From Quercus robur (Eukaryota; Streptophyta; Magnoliopsida; Fagales; Fagaceae): a stretch of DNA of 64,000 nt. Below the pieces are notes generated by a model. The model searched no databases, had not been told where the DNA came from, and was given only the letters and a program-made list of their open reading frames with translations. Of the stretch, positions 34,826 to 46,954 are shown in pieces; within the stretch, counting starts at the first letter, position 1; every line of letters starts with the position of its first letter. The stretch spans positions 19,009,656 to 19,073,655 of the forward strand of contig NC_065538.1 of assembly GCF_932294415.1 (NCBI RefSeq), read 5' to 3'. The position numbers were made by a program, and so were the translations under genes.

Positions 34826-36485
34826 GTACGGTCCTCTCCCTCTGAAATATTTTCTGATGTTGGTTAATGTTAGGTTGCGTTTTGTGTGGGATTTTGATTA
34901 TTTTGTTGAAACTTAAGGAAGTAGTAAATTTACTAATGAAGATGAGAATTTTGTTGTCTTTTATATGCTGCAATGATGATTTTCTCATTAATGAGTTTAA
35001 ATGTGCTTGGGGTTTTGATGAGGGGTTTTGGCAAATCGAGTGGTGTTATAACTTATATTTTCATAAATAGTTAATTAATAATTATCCGAAGCTTTAAGAA
35101 GTGATTTAAATAGTTCTGAAATAATTTTTTTTATGGCAAGTTCTTATTTATTTAAGAAGTGATGTTGAAAATCTTGTGCTCAAAATATAATGTCTTACTG
35201 AATCTATGCTTTTATTTTATATTAAATGTGGTTTACTTGTTAGAAAATTGCTAACAATGTATTTGCTGCCATGTCAGATATGCAGGCACTAGATAGAGTG
35301 CGGCCTGGACCCGATGTGGATACCCAGTTGGCCCAGCAGCCGAATCATCGGTCAAGTCCACTTTGGAGGTGCGCCGCTGACGAGGTATGTAGTAGTATTA
35401 TTAATACATGTTTGTTTTATAATTACCTCGTGTTTAATCTCCTAACACAATACTCGTCCGTGTGCAGGAGGCGCCTGGCATGATAAAGGTTCGACGCCGT
35501 AAATGTGTATTGCCACAGGGTGGGTTAGATCCACGTATCATGCAACACATAGATGCAGCAGGGTTGACTGGTTTATTCAAGGTTCCTGATATGGAGGTCG
35601 ACCACGCCTTGATCACGGCGTTGGTTGAGCGGTGGCGTCCGGAGACGCACACGTTCCACTTACCCCATGGAGAAATGGGTATCACCTTGCAAGATATGGA
35701 GGTGATGCTGGGGCTTCCGGTGGATGGGTTGCTTGTCACTGGGAAGACAGACTACAAATGGAGTGAGCTGTGCGAACAGTTGTTGGGCCATAAACCTCCA
35801 CCCCCGATACCAAACTCAAACAAGTCTACCCTTGCTGGGGCGAGGATAAGATACACCTGGCTTGATGCACAGTTTGCCGATCCCTTAGTTGTGGATGCTG
35901 CTGACGAAGTCGTGCAGCAACATGCCCGCTACCACTTACTTGTACGGATGGGGGCCCTCTTGTTCATGGACAGGTCTGCGGACCGGGTCTCATTGCTGCC
36001 TCTGCAGTTGCTCAACCCAGTCAGCAATGCGAGACGGTATAGCTGGGGTAGTGCAGCATTGGCCTGGCTGTATAGGCAACTTTGTGGTGCATCGAAGAAG
36101 GATGCGATGCAGATTGGAGGAGCACTCTTGTTGGTGCAGTTATGGGCCTATTCAAGGTTCCCACAATTATGCCCTGTTGTGAGGCCGCCTCTACCGCCAG
36201 TGCACTCAGGGCCCCTTGCCATTAGGTACGTTCATTGAGTTCTCGTTATTTGTCTCTTTCATATAATTAAAAATATGCCAAACTAACAAACGAAAGAAAC
36301 TTATCAATGCTTAGTATATGGATGTGAAATATAAAAGCAAAGTTTGTTAAATGTAAGGTTCAGTAATGAGCATTTGTCGACACCTCATGTTTGGTAGGTG
36401 GAGCGGGCCAAAATGCACCGCAGAGCATGCCACACACGTCCTTACTGCGTACCGGGCGTCACTGGCTACAGTACGGGCCGAGCAG

Positions 36486-39400
36486 GTATTCGGTTAATTT
36501 AGTTTGAATTCTTATGACCACGTTTCCCTCAATTCTTATGACTACGGGCCGAGCACGTTTCCCTCAAATGCACCGCACATGCTTTTATTTTCGTTTCCCT
36601 CAATTTTTATTTTATTTTGAATTCTTGGATTGTTGTAGGAATGAGTTGATTTCATAATACCATCCAATCATTTTGTTTGATACTTGGATTTCCATCCCAT
36701 CATTTAACTCAATTGGAATGTCCATCGTGAAGTACTTCACATTAGAACTTCCATTTGTAGCACCTGCATGAATACTTGCTCGTCCTTACATAAAGTAAAA
36801 CAAAAGTAAAAAATTCTTGAATGTTAAATCAAAGGGTTTTTTCCAAATTGGGTTGGATTGAAGGGTTTTTTCCAATGCAACCCAACTCACATGACTCAGG
36901 TTAAGTTGGGTTAAATCAATGGGTTATATATAAATTTAGTCATATATATATAAAGTAGAATTTGGCTATATTCTTCATTATGTACAGAAACGTTTGTGAT
37001 TTACACCGAAAAAAAAAAAAAAAAAACACAGAATAAATTGTCCATTTTCCAAGATGTTTGAAGCATGTGCAACATGCGCAAAAGATTGAGCATAAAGTCT
37101 TGGTTTAGTGCAAGACAGTGAGTTCAAACTTGTGTTGCAACCAAAAAACAAAACCCCACCAATTGTTACAAATGTCATTAAGCTGATGCAATGAAGAGAA
37201 GACGCACATATTGGATTATGTAATTGGTTATAATTCAATGAGAAATGAATTTACCTAATAGTATACCAAAGATAATCAGATTTGTCTTTGGTTGTATTTG
37301 TGTGCTCAAGTAATTCATTTGATTTTAATGATGCATCTTCGAAACTGACGATGACATCTTTAAATTCTTTCCAGCTACTAACTGAATCAAAAGTTTGTGT
37401 TCATTTTCTGATTATGTCATTATACACCGTTTCAACCTATTTAACATGAGAAAATAGAACTTTTAGCCTGCTATGAAAATGAACTAAAAAATTTCAAAAC
37501 AATATTTCTTAAGACTTTATATAAGGCGAATGATTGTAAACGCAGAAGATATCAATTAAATTCTAAACAACAAATTTCCTACTATAAACTTGACAAATAT
37601 GGGTCTTTTCAGAACAAGGGAATCAAGGCATATTAGAATACAAATGATATTTTCAAAACGCATGGCCCCTGCGCAAGGATGACACGCATAAATCGAGAAA
37701 TGGTCCAAATTTTTTTCTTTCCCTAATCCTTGCGTGAATTCTGCGTCACTGTCTTCTTCGTTGTTTTTGCACTTTCTGCTTCTTTACATGCGTTTTGGAG
37801 TCTTGCTCAACAGGTTAGCCCAGACTTGTGCTCATAATTCTTTTAGAGAGAGTTTGAATCTTTGATAGTTGTTATACTTCAATATTAAAGCTTTAAAATA
37901 GAATTTTTTTTTAGAACTGTTGAAGCTTATTAATATTTCACACATTCTGGATTCGCTATAGTTTTGGTGGTTGACTTAGATATTACCACAATTATATTCC
38001 AGATTTTCGTTGAATTAAATTTGCTGAGTTAGAGCTTCTCTTCACTGTTGTAATATAGTTGGCTGTTAAATCTCATAAAATGATAAAATTCTTTAAATTT
38101 AGAACGTTGGGAAAGCTGCAAATGTTAAACTACGAAAATTTTATCTAATTATTGTGTAATCATGACATTAGAGCAAAAATATAACCCCAATTTGCATTTT
38201 TGGCCTAAGTACAGAAACAGAGGGAATGATGACATTATTGATCATTGGCCCGTAAAACACATGATCACTTCTCTGGCTTTCATTGAAATTTGAAATTAAG
38301 CAAACTAAAGGATGGAGTTACTCTGCCTTGAATGTCATAGAGTGACCATAGGCTAAGCCATTGCCATAGCTTGTCCTTGTCCAATGCTGGATGGTTGTCA
38401 TTGCTTGGGTCCACACTGTGAAATTTCCAAAATACAAAGCCATTAGTGCCCCCCCCACTAGGAACTCGAGAGTCCAGGGTATAGGTTAAACCCTTTGTGA
38501 GATTTGGGGTTGTTTAGGATGCCAGAGTGAGCACCGAAGATAGTCTCAATTGTTGCTTTGCCTTCAAAAACTTACTAATGTTTGGAGTTTATGCATTTCA
38601 CTACCCCTGTGACAGAACATAGCAATATTTAGTATTAAGTGACCATCTAAGGTTAATATAAACTTTTATGTTATCTAAACATCCGTTTGGGATGTTCTAG
38701 TTGATGGTGTTTTCATAGGTAGTCAATGTGAATCTAAGCTCTTTACAATTCATTGGTGCCACTGGTACTGCAGGTGGTTTTAGTGTGTGAGCTCCATTTG
38801 GGCATAGATATAAGTTTCATAGGTACGATCGAACTCTCTTGGCTAGAAGTTTCATATGTACAATTGCACCAGATTACTATCACGCTCTACTTTAGTCGGT
38901 TGTTTTTGCATATAGCCTCAATATATGCTACAAATTTGATTAAACAAATAAAATTTAAGCTTGTACGGTTTGTAATTAAGCTTGTGAAATCACTTGTAAT
39001 TAATTAATAAAATGTTATGAGCTTAAAACCATAGTTATTGCTCTGCCTAATAAGTAGACAATTTAGTATTTCTTCTTCTAACATAGGGGTATCCAGGATT
39101 ACAAACATTGTTATTGTGATGCAAAAAACATTGTTACATTGTACGTTATAAATTACCTTTGCTGAATTGAAGGTTATATTTTTACAGTCTAGTAGAATAC
39201 TGTTTGACTTCGATTTATGTATTCAAGTGGTATATTTTGAATATGCACAGCCTCGATTGTCTTCTTGGAAAACAATGGCCTAAGTTTAAAGAAACAAATA
39301 ATTGTTAATCAGTGATATATGAGAAAACATAAAGACGCTTGACACATTACCTCTTGTTGTTGACCTAAATGAAAAGTTAGTTCGTGCTCCTTGCACCAAA

Positions 39401-40209
39401 GTTGGAAAGCACAATTTAATTGCAGCATGCAACTCCTTAAGTTGTCCCCACTTTAGCTGCCTTAATAGTCCTAAAATTATTAAAAGCTATGGATTATTAA
39501 CGAGTACTTTATTCATATAATTTTAGAAGCGTGCAAAATATGCTGCTCACCATATTCTTCAAGAGGAATGTAATTTTAGACATTGACATGATTAGTTTGA
39601 GATAACTAAAAGGCTTACGTAATTTCCAACACTAAAATTTATAAGAAATATATATTTACATAGAAATATAATAACAGTATTTGATGAGGATTATACCATG
39701 TAATAATTTACATAGCTTCCATTTCTTGCAATATAAAGTGGTACTTGAAATGCAGTGTCTTCAGTAGACCTTATAATAGTCATTTTGTTCTCATTCATTG
39801 AAACATTGTTAATGACTAATGCAATTAATGTAGCACAATATTTCTATTACGATAAAAAGATTTTGCGAAATCATCAACTTGGATTCATCTTACAGCCATA
39901 AGGATGCTCTAGTACCCTCCTCTAAGTTTGGTTCAGATTGAAAACCCTAGTATTTGATGGTGTCAGTTAGCTTTGAACCCTGTCCAGCATATGAACATGG
40001 GGCTGAAAATGGTGGACATGAACAACCTAGATCTTTTAATATTTTTTGCAGGTCAATTTTGTTGTTCTTTTAGTTTCTGCCCAATAATCCCTGAAGATTT
40101 TGTGTACGACTAGAAGCTAGAAATTCCATGCTTTGCATATTACATATCACAAACATAATGTTAAATTAGTATGATGTCTCACTATCACAAACATAATCTA
40201 CTTATGCAG
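36486..40209 (+). other. PMD intron 3 (3.7 kb)
   Basis: No coding region recognised. It holds a short duplication at 36525-36600 (CACGTTTCCCTCAA twice), a poly-A run at 37008-37026, and the U6 snRNA fragment at 37660-37716. The rest is AT-rich. The donor is GAGCAG/GTATTC and the acceptor CTTATGCAG/ATTGTA. Confidence 0.7.
37660..37716 (+). ncRNA. U6 snRNA 3'-fragment (pseudogene)
   Basis: The sequence GCATGGCCCCTGCGCAAGG and the following GATGACACGCATAAATCGAG up to the terminal GGTCCAAATTTTTTT is the 3' half of plant U6 snRNA with one difference (ACGCAT for ACGCAC). The 5' half (GTCCCTTCGGGGACA, the conserved ACAGAGA box) is absent upstream, as are recognisable USE and TATA elements, so it should not be functional. 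U6 is the spliceosome's catalytic RNA. 3'-only copies can arise by LINE template switching or DNA capture. Confidence 0.92.
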
Positions 40210-40608
40210 ATTGTATGGGAGCCGTACACGCATACGCTAGGCTCCCTACCTGCGTATTGCACTGCTGGGCAGCATATTTGGAGGGCCGAGGTGCCGTTGA
40301 TATTCTTTTGGATAGTGGAGTGGCATCATCCTGAGCGAGTCCTCCGTCAGTTTGGGATGAAGCAACCAGTTCCAAGTGTCGTGGATACGTCGACTACCCT
40401 TCACAAGATATCCCTTCAGGGTAAATGGGAGAAGAACTGGGAGGTAGAACATGATCCCTTTATTCGGCAATGGGCCAACCGAGTGAATGTAGTTCGCGGG
40501 TCCGATCTCCTAGACGATGATGATACGTATCTCGTTGAGTACATGATGTGGTACAATCGCCACACAAGGCGGTACATAACACCAGAGTCTGCGTATTGGG
40601 AACTCATG

Positions 40609-41753
40609 GTAAGGCAACAATTCATATTTTATGGATGAAACCATTGTTGGATTAAATATCCTCAGCAGCTTTATCATGCATGCAAAAGTCCACAATAATT
40701 ATCGTTGTTACATCTCTATAAGTTTCTCTGTCATTTTGTTTTAAAGTCAAAAAATACTGCATGACATGTCATTATGTTTTAAAGTCAAAATACTGCATGA
40801 TTTAAGTTGTTCATAACAAACTGAATTTGTCTTGATCCAATTTGTTTGCATGAGGAATGGTTAATGGGCAATGACTAATGATGACCACACCTTTGTTCAT
40901 ATAATTACATTCAACTTTTAAAAAGGGTAGGTTGGGTTGGGTTTTATTGTATTTTATTTTATTTTTTGTTTATTTTTTTTTGTTTTTGGTTGGCTTGTAC
41001 TTTAAAATGGACGGTGCAACTCTGTGTAGTAGTGATAAATTCACATTTCATGATAGTTTAGATAGCCTTTCCTCCAGGATTGATTAATGTATTACATATT
41101 CCTTGATAGATATTACCTCTAGGATTGGGAAGTCCCTTACTAAACTGTTGGTAGAATGCAATTCCCAACAGCTTAAAGGTCATTTAAAATCTTGCAAGTA
41201 TGCAGCAAGGAGATGTGCATTTATACTAGATTCAAGTATGATATATGTTCTAAGTTTTTGGTACTTCCCTTAATTGAAACTTGAAGCTTGCGTTTGATAT
41301 TTTCAATTCATTTGATTTGGGCGTGTACGTTAGGAAATAATAACTTCAAAATATGTGTCCTGATTGCAATGTGATATTAATGGAGTTGTAAATCTGGTGA
41401 AGCCTAGATACAGAAGTGAAATTCTGATATTTTCACTTATGCTAAGATTGAACTTATGTACAACCAACTATACGTGTTTTTTAGAAGTATTATCTCAATG
41501 TTTAGATTGCATAGCGATAAACATAACAGGAAACTGAAAATTCCTGAGTGTTGGGTTGGAACTATAAATTTTTGCACAGGGGGGGCCAACCCCTATTTTT
41601 ATACACTGTCTTTTTAAAGATGCTTCATAATTATAAGTAATATAAGGATTTCATTAGCTATGTTTGCTACTTTTTCTTTTGATTTTGGAACAGATTTATC
41701 CAAGTTTTGCATCATACTTGCGTTCTTGCTTTTATGACGCCCTTGTTTTGTAG
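40609..41753 (+). other. PMD intron 4 (1.1 kb)
   Basis: Bounded by ATG/GTAAGG and TTTTGTAG/GTTCGG. AT-rich with no recognised feature; a short run of G's at 41580-41587. Confidence 0.65.
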
Positions 41754-42587
41754 GTTCGGACGATGATTAGGTCTATACAGAGGTGCGATGAAGGTTCTGA
41801 CATGCACACTGACCTTACATTTACACTAGAGCTTGTGGAGGAGCTAGGCCGACTTAAATTGGCGAATGCGCTTGCAGAAGCAGTTGACATTGATACACAG
41901 GCCCCAGTTCGTGGCGGGCAACGTGGTGGGTCTCGTGGGGGTGGACATCGTGGAGGTGGTCAAGCTGGTCGCAGCCGTACGACCGAGTCGGCTCCCATCT
42001 ACGAGGAAGGGAATGAGGAGGGTGTAGAAGAGGCATGGCTTGGCACTGATTGGGTACTGTCTGATGACGACGGCAGGACACCGTGATGCACGCCTGGCGA
42101 TGGTGCTGGGCCATCCCATAGCGTCGATCATCAAGGCACTGTTCCAGCCCACACTACATCCCATGGTGGTAGCACGGACTTTGAGGGCCCTCCTCGTATG
42201 TCGCCCCCAGTTTTCAGTGGATCTGCCCATGATGGTGGATGCATATTTGTCCCCACACCAGGCATGCCCACCCCACCTCTAAGCATGTGGACCCCACCAT
42301 GTCAGCTCCATCTCAAACCGCCCACGAAGAGGCTGTACAGATTGAGCAGATACCGGCTGAGGACATTGAGCCGGTGGAGGCTTTGCGGAGATCGCGACGC
42401 CCGCGTGCGCATGCTCCCGATTGCGGGACCGGTGATGGTATGTACTTCGTCTACACTTCCCATCTTCTTGAGCTACTTGTACTGTGCATTTGATTGATTA
42501 TGTTAATTTAATTATGCTGTTGTGTCTGATGAAACAGGTAAGATTAGACCTGTCAGGGCATATGGGCGGAAACGAAAAGATCATTAA

Positions 42588-43882
42588 ATGCCTTAGTGTA
42601 TGCTTATACTTCCTGCCTATAGGTGACTGCATAGTTACGTTTCACTTTTCTTCTAAAGTCGTATTTTTTTTTTTAGACCTAACTGCAATGGTGGACACGA
42701 AAAGGCCATTGAGCTGGATTGTCCTTGTGTGCTTATTCTTCATGTGTATAGGTGACTGGAATAAGCATGCAAAATGTTCTACTAATTGGGGAGAATCTTG
42801 GTGGCTGTGCATCTATTTCTGGATCATTGCTTGGGGAGAATACTGGCTGTCAATGTGTTTGTTGTCAAGAAATTGATATTTTGGAGAAAACCCATAAGGT
42901 GTATTGTATTTATTGATGTATTAGGAAGTTTTTCTGCACTTGGAGTTTTGATTGCAATTTGACAAATGTCTGGATTGGTATTCATTTGAAGCCAAACTTT
43001 CTTGTGTTTTTGTATGTTGTTAGCTACAGTAAAGTGGGTTGTAAGAGAGTAATTTGTTTTTTTTATTTTTGTTATTTTTGTGAGAAACAAATGTGTGGTA
43101 TTGTTGATAAGCAAGAAGAAGTAATTTGATACTTTCTGTAAAAGAGTTTGATGACGAAGTTTATGCGGATCAATGGCAGAACCAACTCCTTTGTAGCAAA
43201 TCATTTATCCGAGTCTCTACAATGCTTGGCTAGGTATGTGTCTCTCTCCTAATTTTCTGATTCGCCTTCCCTACAATTCCTAGATTGGTACATCCTCCTT
43301 CCCATTTTCTTATTTTTAATCTCCTTTAAATCCCCTCCTCTCTAGAATGATTAGATCTGTGTACATTTGATTACAAGTTCGTTAGTAGGAACTTTGGAGA
43401 GTAGAATTTATATTTTTTTCTAGCATTGTTCTAGAGCAGCTCACAATATAACTTACCCAAAGCTGAAAACGGCAAAAATCTTAGTTATGTGTGCATGTTT
43501 TGTTCCTTTCGCTTCTTGGGGTTTGTAATTGTTATTTATCATTGTATATATTACCTTTTCATTTTGGTAGCAAATTGGGAACCCAATGAGAAACATTTAA
43601 TGGATTATTGATTTTTTCATCAATTAGCCTTCTTATTTTATGATTTTCAGTATATATATATATATGTTGTGTGTGTCATTGGCCAATGAATCAAATCTTG
43701 TCCATCATTTGCTTTAATGAAATGATGGAGGCATTAATGAAAAATTTGCATACTGTTTGAATGTTACTTTTATTGTTTGTGTATTGCCGTTTTTTGGGTT
43801 TGAATTATTATCTATGCTTACAAAGGTATATGCATTTTTCTCAATAATTTTCGGTTAGTATCTAATGTCTCCTTCACCACAG
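42588..43882. other. Region between the PMD gene and the captured fragments
   Basis: No gene recognised. It contains the presumed PMD 3' untranslated region and poly-T/TA runs (42665-42675, 43645-43665). The open frame at 42484-42876 has no family resemblance. Confidence 0.5.
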
Positions 43883-44209
43883 CACATTAAGACGTTGGAG
43901 AAGTGGCCAACCTTCAGAATCCTGGGAGGCTCATAAGGCAGCAATCCAAGCACTCATAAAGCTGCCTTCAGGCGAGCTTGTTACAGGTATAATATGATTC
44001 AGTAGATGACTGTTCTGCTAGATATTGTTTTAGATTTTGTTGGTAGTTGGAACTGGTTACATCAGATTGGAATGCATAGATCCAACTATGTCTTTCACTA
44101 TGAACTTATGGGGTTCATTTTTATGCTACCACGATTTTAGGTTCAAGTGATACAACTTTAAAACTTTGGAGAGGAAGCAAATGTACACATACTTTTGTTG
44201 GGCATACAG
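43883..44209 (+). pseudogene. Captured two-exon fragment of a PLAA/DOA1-like WD40 gene
   Basis: Two exon pieces, 43883-43986 and 44141-44209, are flanked by intact AG acceptors and GT donors. They read TLRRWRSGQPSESWEAHKAA, IQALIKLPSGELVTG and SSDTTLKLWRGSKCTHTFVG, the WD40 repeats of the plant phospholipase-A2-activating-protein family (Ufd3/DOA1 type, ubiquitin and Cdc48 linked). Only about 57 residues of a protein of roughly 750 are present, with no start or end. Intron sequence is kept, so genomic DNA rather than cDNA was copied, as in Pack-MULE transduplication. No function expected. Confidence 0.85.
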
Positions 44210-44238
44210 GTATTTTTTCCATTTATTTGCCTTCATTG

Positions 44239-44270
<32 letters not shown>

Positions 44271-44777
44271 CCTTATCTGCAATGTGTTGAAATCATGTGG
44301 GAATGAAAATAATTGTAGATTTTGCAAACTAACGATGCTGTAAAATTTTCTTCTTACATGTCTGTTTGGTGATCATCAAACATATTTTCTTTGAGCTTCC
44401 TATAAGTTAGAAGTGGAAGAAGCATTTAATAAGACTTCTGATCTATAAGTTGGCATTAATTGACCAAACTGTTGACATGGGTAATCCTCATATGTTTAGT
44501 GCTTTACATGGTTTGATTGCTAAAAAATTTAGACATGATGATACCTCTTTGTCTCCTGTGGAGTATTTAGTGGGAAAGGAATGCTTGCACTTTTGACGGA
44601 AGTGAGATTGATTCTTGATTTGAAGTTGCTCTTCCGGACTTTATCTAAGCGGACTAATGCTTTGGCATTCATTACCAATCTGACTGGTTTTGTATTTATC
44701 TTCACATGATTGAGAGTTGTGTTATTTGCTTCAAACTTGGCTTTATAATATGGCTTTATATATCATTGATAAAACAG

Positions 44778-44932
44778 ATCAAATATAGGCTGATGCACTT
44801 GTTCTGAGGGGGATCAGTTGCACATTTGAGGAAGGGCACAAAATACGTATTGTTGGCAGAATTGGCAGTGGCAAGACCACTCTCATAGAGATGAACCTGT
44901 TTTGTCCAGTGGAGCTAGCTAGAGGGAAGATA
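44778..44932 (+). pseudogene. Captured exon fragment of an ABCC-type ABC transporter
   Basis: After a splice-acceptor-like AAAACAG the sequence reads IKYR, then in the next frame [35 protein letters not shown] and ELARGKI before a TAG. This is the start of the second nucleotide-binding domain of plant ABCC (MRP) transporters, with the Walker A motif GRxGSGKTTL. One frameshift near 44795 and no flanking transporter exons are present, so it is a fragment. It lies 570 bp after the WD40 fragment in the same orientation. Confidence 0.82.
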
Positions 44933-45767
44933 TAGTAATGTATCTATTGAAACCTGTAGTATTCCATGTAATGTTCACTTTTTACGTAACTTTTAAATTT
45001 TAAGTGTTCATTTTTTTTCTAATTCAGAATAATATTACAAGGTACATCATAATTTTAGGGTTTTATTTATTGTGTTTGGGATTCAAGAACCTTTATATAG
45101 CTGTGTTATTTGTTTTTTTAGTTGGTTGGTGTCAATTTTTATTCATGGTCATTTTGTTCTGGACTTTCTATATTGTGGCTATTAAAATTTTCAGAATTGA
45201 CTTGAAGAATTTAGATAATTTTCTAATGTTGGACAATTTATCATGTATGAATAATTCCAATCCTATCTTTTTTAAACTTTGAATTTTCTTTGATTGGTAT
45301 GGATTGCAGTGAATCCTCCAACGAGGAGGATTTCCAAATCGTTCATGTAGAGGTTATGCAATTCATTGTTGTTTTTTACGTCATGTACATTCGTTAATCG
45401 TGGCTCATTGTGTATAGGCTGATGTAGTATTTTGTAACTACACAATAATGGACTGCAGTGAATCAAATAGACGGGGTACGACCAAAGCTGACTGAGTAGG
45501 ATCAAATAGAGTAAATAGAATGTAGTACACCGATTTTCCTAGAAACCACAGTGGACCGAATAAGACCAAAGTAGATATAATGGACCGAATAAGACCAAAG
45601 TAGTCCAAAAACAAAAATAATAAGGTTATTTTTCCATATATACATATCTGTCAGTGAAACAATTGGAAAACGATGACACTTCTACTTAAAGCACACATGA
45701 CAACAGATGGTACTTGGAAGTATACATATCTTACTAAATACCACAACAAGAAGTCGTACTTTTGCAT
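44933..45767. other. Spacer with no recognised gene
   Basis: AT-rich sequence with short imperfect repeats such as GATTGCAGTGAATC at 45303 and GACTGCAGTGAATC at 45452, and TGGACCGAATAAGACCAAAG repeated at 45552 and 45581. Possibly the 3' flank of the minus-strand ORF that follows. Confidence 0.5.
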
Positions 45768-46205
45768 TCATGCATCCGTACGTTGTCTCGTGGGTGCATC
45801 AACTTCATCATCCCCCACAACATGAGCCACCACTTCATTCAACATGTTTGCACTCAACGTTGCGATCCTCCTTGTGTGGTCATGCTCCTCAATGGCAACT
45901 TCCAACTGATACCTTAAAAAAGTGTGCCTAATGTGTCCACTGCCATAGTTGGTTCCTTCGCTTTGAGAAGTGCTAGGTGGAGTTGAGGTTGATATGTTTG
46001 GAGTTTCCCACGATGTAGACGCACCACCATGCACGCCCATACCATTACTATGCAAATACTCCATGTATGCAGCTTCGGCTTCCCTTCGATCTTTATATGA
46101 TTTGTGATTGGCGTTTGGGAATTTATGAACTTGTCTACTCGCATCTAGCCAACTGTCGTATATGCCTGGAACACGACCGTTAAACACAACATAGGTTCGT
46201 CCCAT
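45768..46205 (-). CDS. RNase H1 hybrid-binding-domain (viroplasmin-like N-domain) protein, no RNase H
   Basis: A 145-residue single-exon frame starting at ATG 46205. Residues ~3-50 (YVVFNGRVPGIYDSWLDASR, QVHKFPNANHKSYKDRREAE) are a clear RNase H1 N-terminal / caulimovirus viroplasmin-type domain (PF01693), which in RNase H1 binds RNA:DNA hybrids or double-stranded RNA. The rest is Ser/Thr-rich with a helical tail (LEVAIEEHDHTRRIATLSAN); no catalytic RNase H domain follows. It is divergent from the transposase, and the ~300 bp upstream is shared dyad cluster B. The frame is intact. It could be an accessory factor of the MULE; its role is not known from sequence. Confidence 0.8.
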   Translation of the reverse strand: MGRTYVVFNGRVPGIYDSWLDASRQVHKFPNANHKSYKDRREAEAAYMEYLHSNGMGVHGGASTSWETPNISTSTPPSTSQSEGTNYGSGHIRHTFLRYQLEVAIEEHDHTRRIATLSANMLNEVVAHVVGDDEVDAPTRQRTDA

Positions 46206-46304
46206 CCTGCTCTACAAAAACGCAATGGTGGGAACTCTTTGCACTAGAATGTGGTTGCACCTTCTAACGTGTGAAGTGGGCTTTTGTAGAGGAAATGGGG
46301 CTAA

Positions 46305-46470
46305 AACTCGATTCTATAGAAATCGAGTTATAGCATGCGGAGTTACATGTAACTCGACTTCTAATTAATCGAGTTTCTGAAATGCCGTCATTTCAATATG
46401 TCTTGTCAACAGTAACTCGATTTATGTGGTATCGAGTTTTATATAAAATCGATTTCCTTAATATCGAGTC
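46305..46470. promoter_or_regulatory. 25-bp dyad cluster B, between divergent genes
   Basis: Four dyads: 46305-46329, 46351-46375, 46414-46438, 46446-46470 (the last with AAATCG and CGAGTC halves). All have a 13-base spacer. A perfect palindrome AGTTACATGTAACT lies at 46341-46354, overlapping the second dyad. The cluster begins 100 bp from the ATG of the minus-strand RNase-H1-domain ORF and precedes the probable leader of the transposase gene, so it could serve both. Confidence 0.82.
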
Positions 46471-46509
46471 ATGTTGTCCCCGTCCCCACATTTCAGAATC
46501 CATGCACGT

Positions 46510-46890
46510 GTCTGGCTCTATCTGTGTTGAAAACCTTCACTGTCTGGTCTCTGAAAAAGAAAGCCTATGAGGTGAACAAAGTTTGCTAACTCTTCTGCCA
46601 TTTTCCTTGTCATTATTGCATCCTCACCAGGCGTGCTGTTGCTGTGGTCCCCTTCTTCTTTGTTCTGGCACATCTTCCCTGACAGGTATATATTCACTTA
46701 CATAACTACTTATAAATGGATTGACTTACATAACTACTTATAATTTGGATTGCTTTCTACAACTGTCTTATTCTGACATTATGTGTGTGTATATATATAC
46801 ATAAATGTATGTATGTATAGATATATGTATATATAGACAAACGTACTTACCCATATCATAAGATGTATATGTGGCATTCCCAAATATATG

Positions 46891-46954
<64 letters not shown>

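Larger units (their letters stand above)
35271..42587 (+). pseudogene. MAIN-like plant mobile domain (PMD) gene of a MULE, decayed at its 3' end
   Basis: Exons: 35271-35384 (or start at Met 35280), 35468-36225, 36398-36485, 40210-40608, 41754-42437, 42538-42587, with GT-AG introns and consistent phases. The product shows the plant mobile domain (PF10536): HIDAAGLTGLFKVPDMEVDH, LITALVERWRPETHTFHLP, GEMGITLQDMEVMLGLPVDG, then WLYRQLCGA and LLVQLWAYSRFP, and after the long intron WHHPERVLRQFGMKQPVP and YMMWYNRHTRRYI. A Gly/Arg-rich tail (GGQRGGSRGGGHRGGG) follows. A TGA at 42084-42086 and a later frame change near 42240-42300 break the tail; the C-terminal words (RRSRRPRAHAPDCGTGDG) are readable only in the shifted frame. 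PMD proteins include Arabidopsis MAIN/MAIL1, which act in silencing and genome stability, and are also carried by MULEs. Confidence 0.85.

Noticed and set aside
44249..44271. CRISPR-like or structured repeat
   Set aside because: A simple TA microsatellite in a plant genome.
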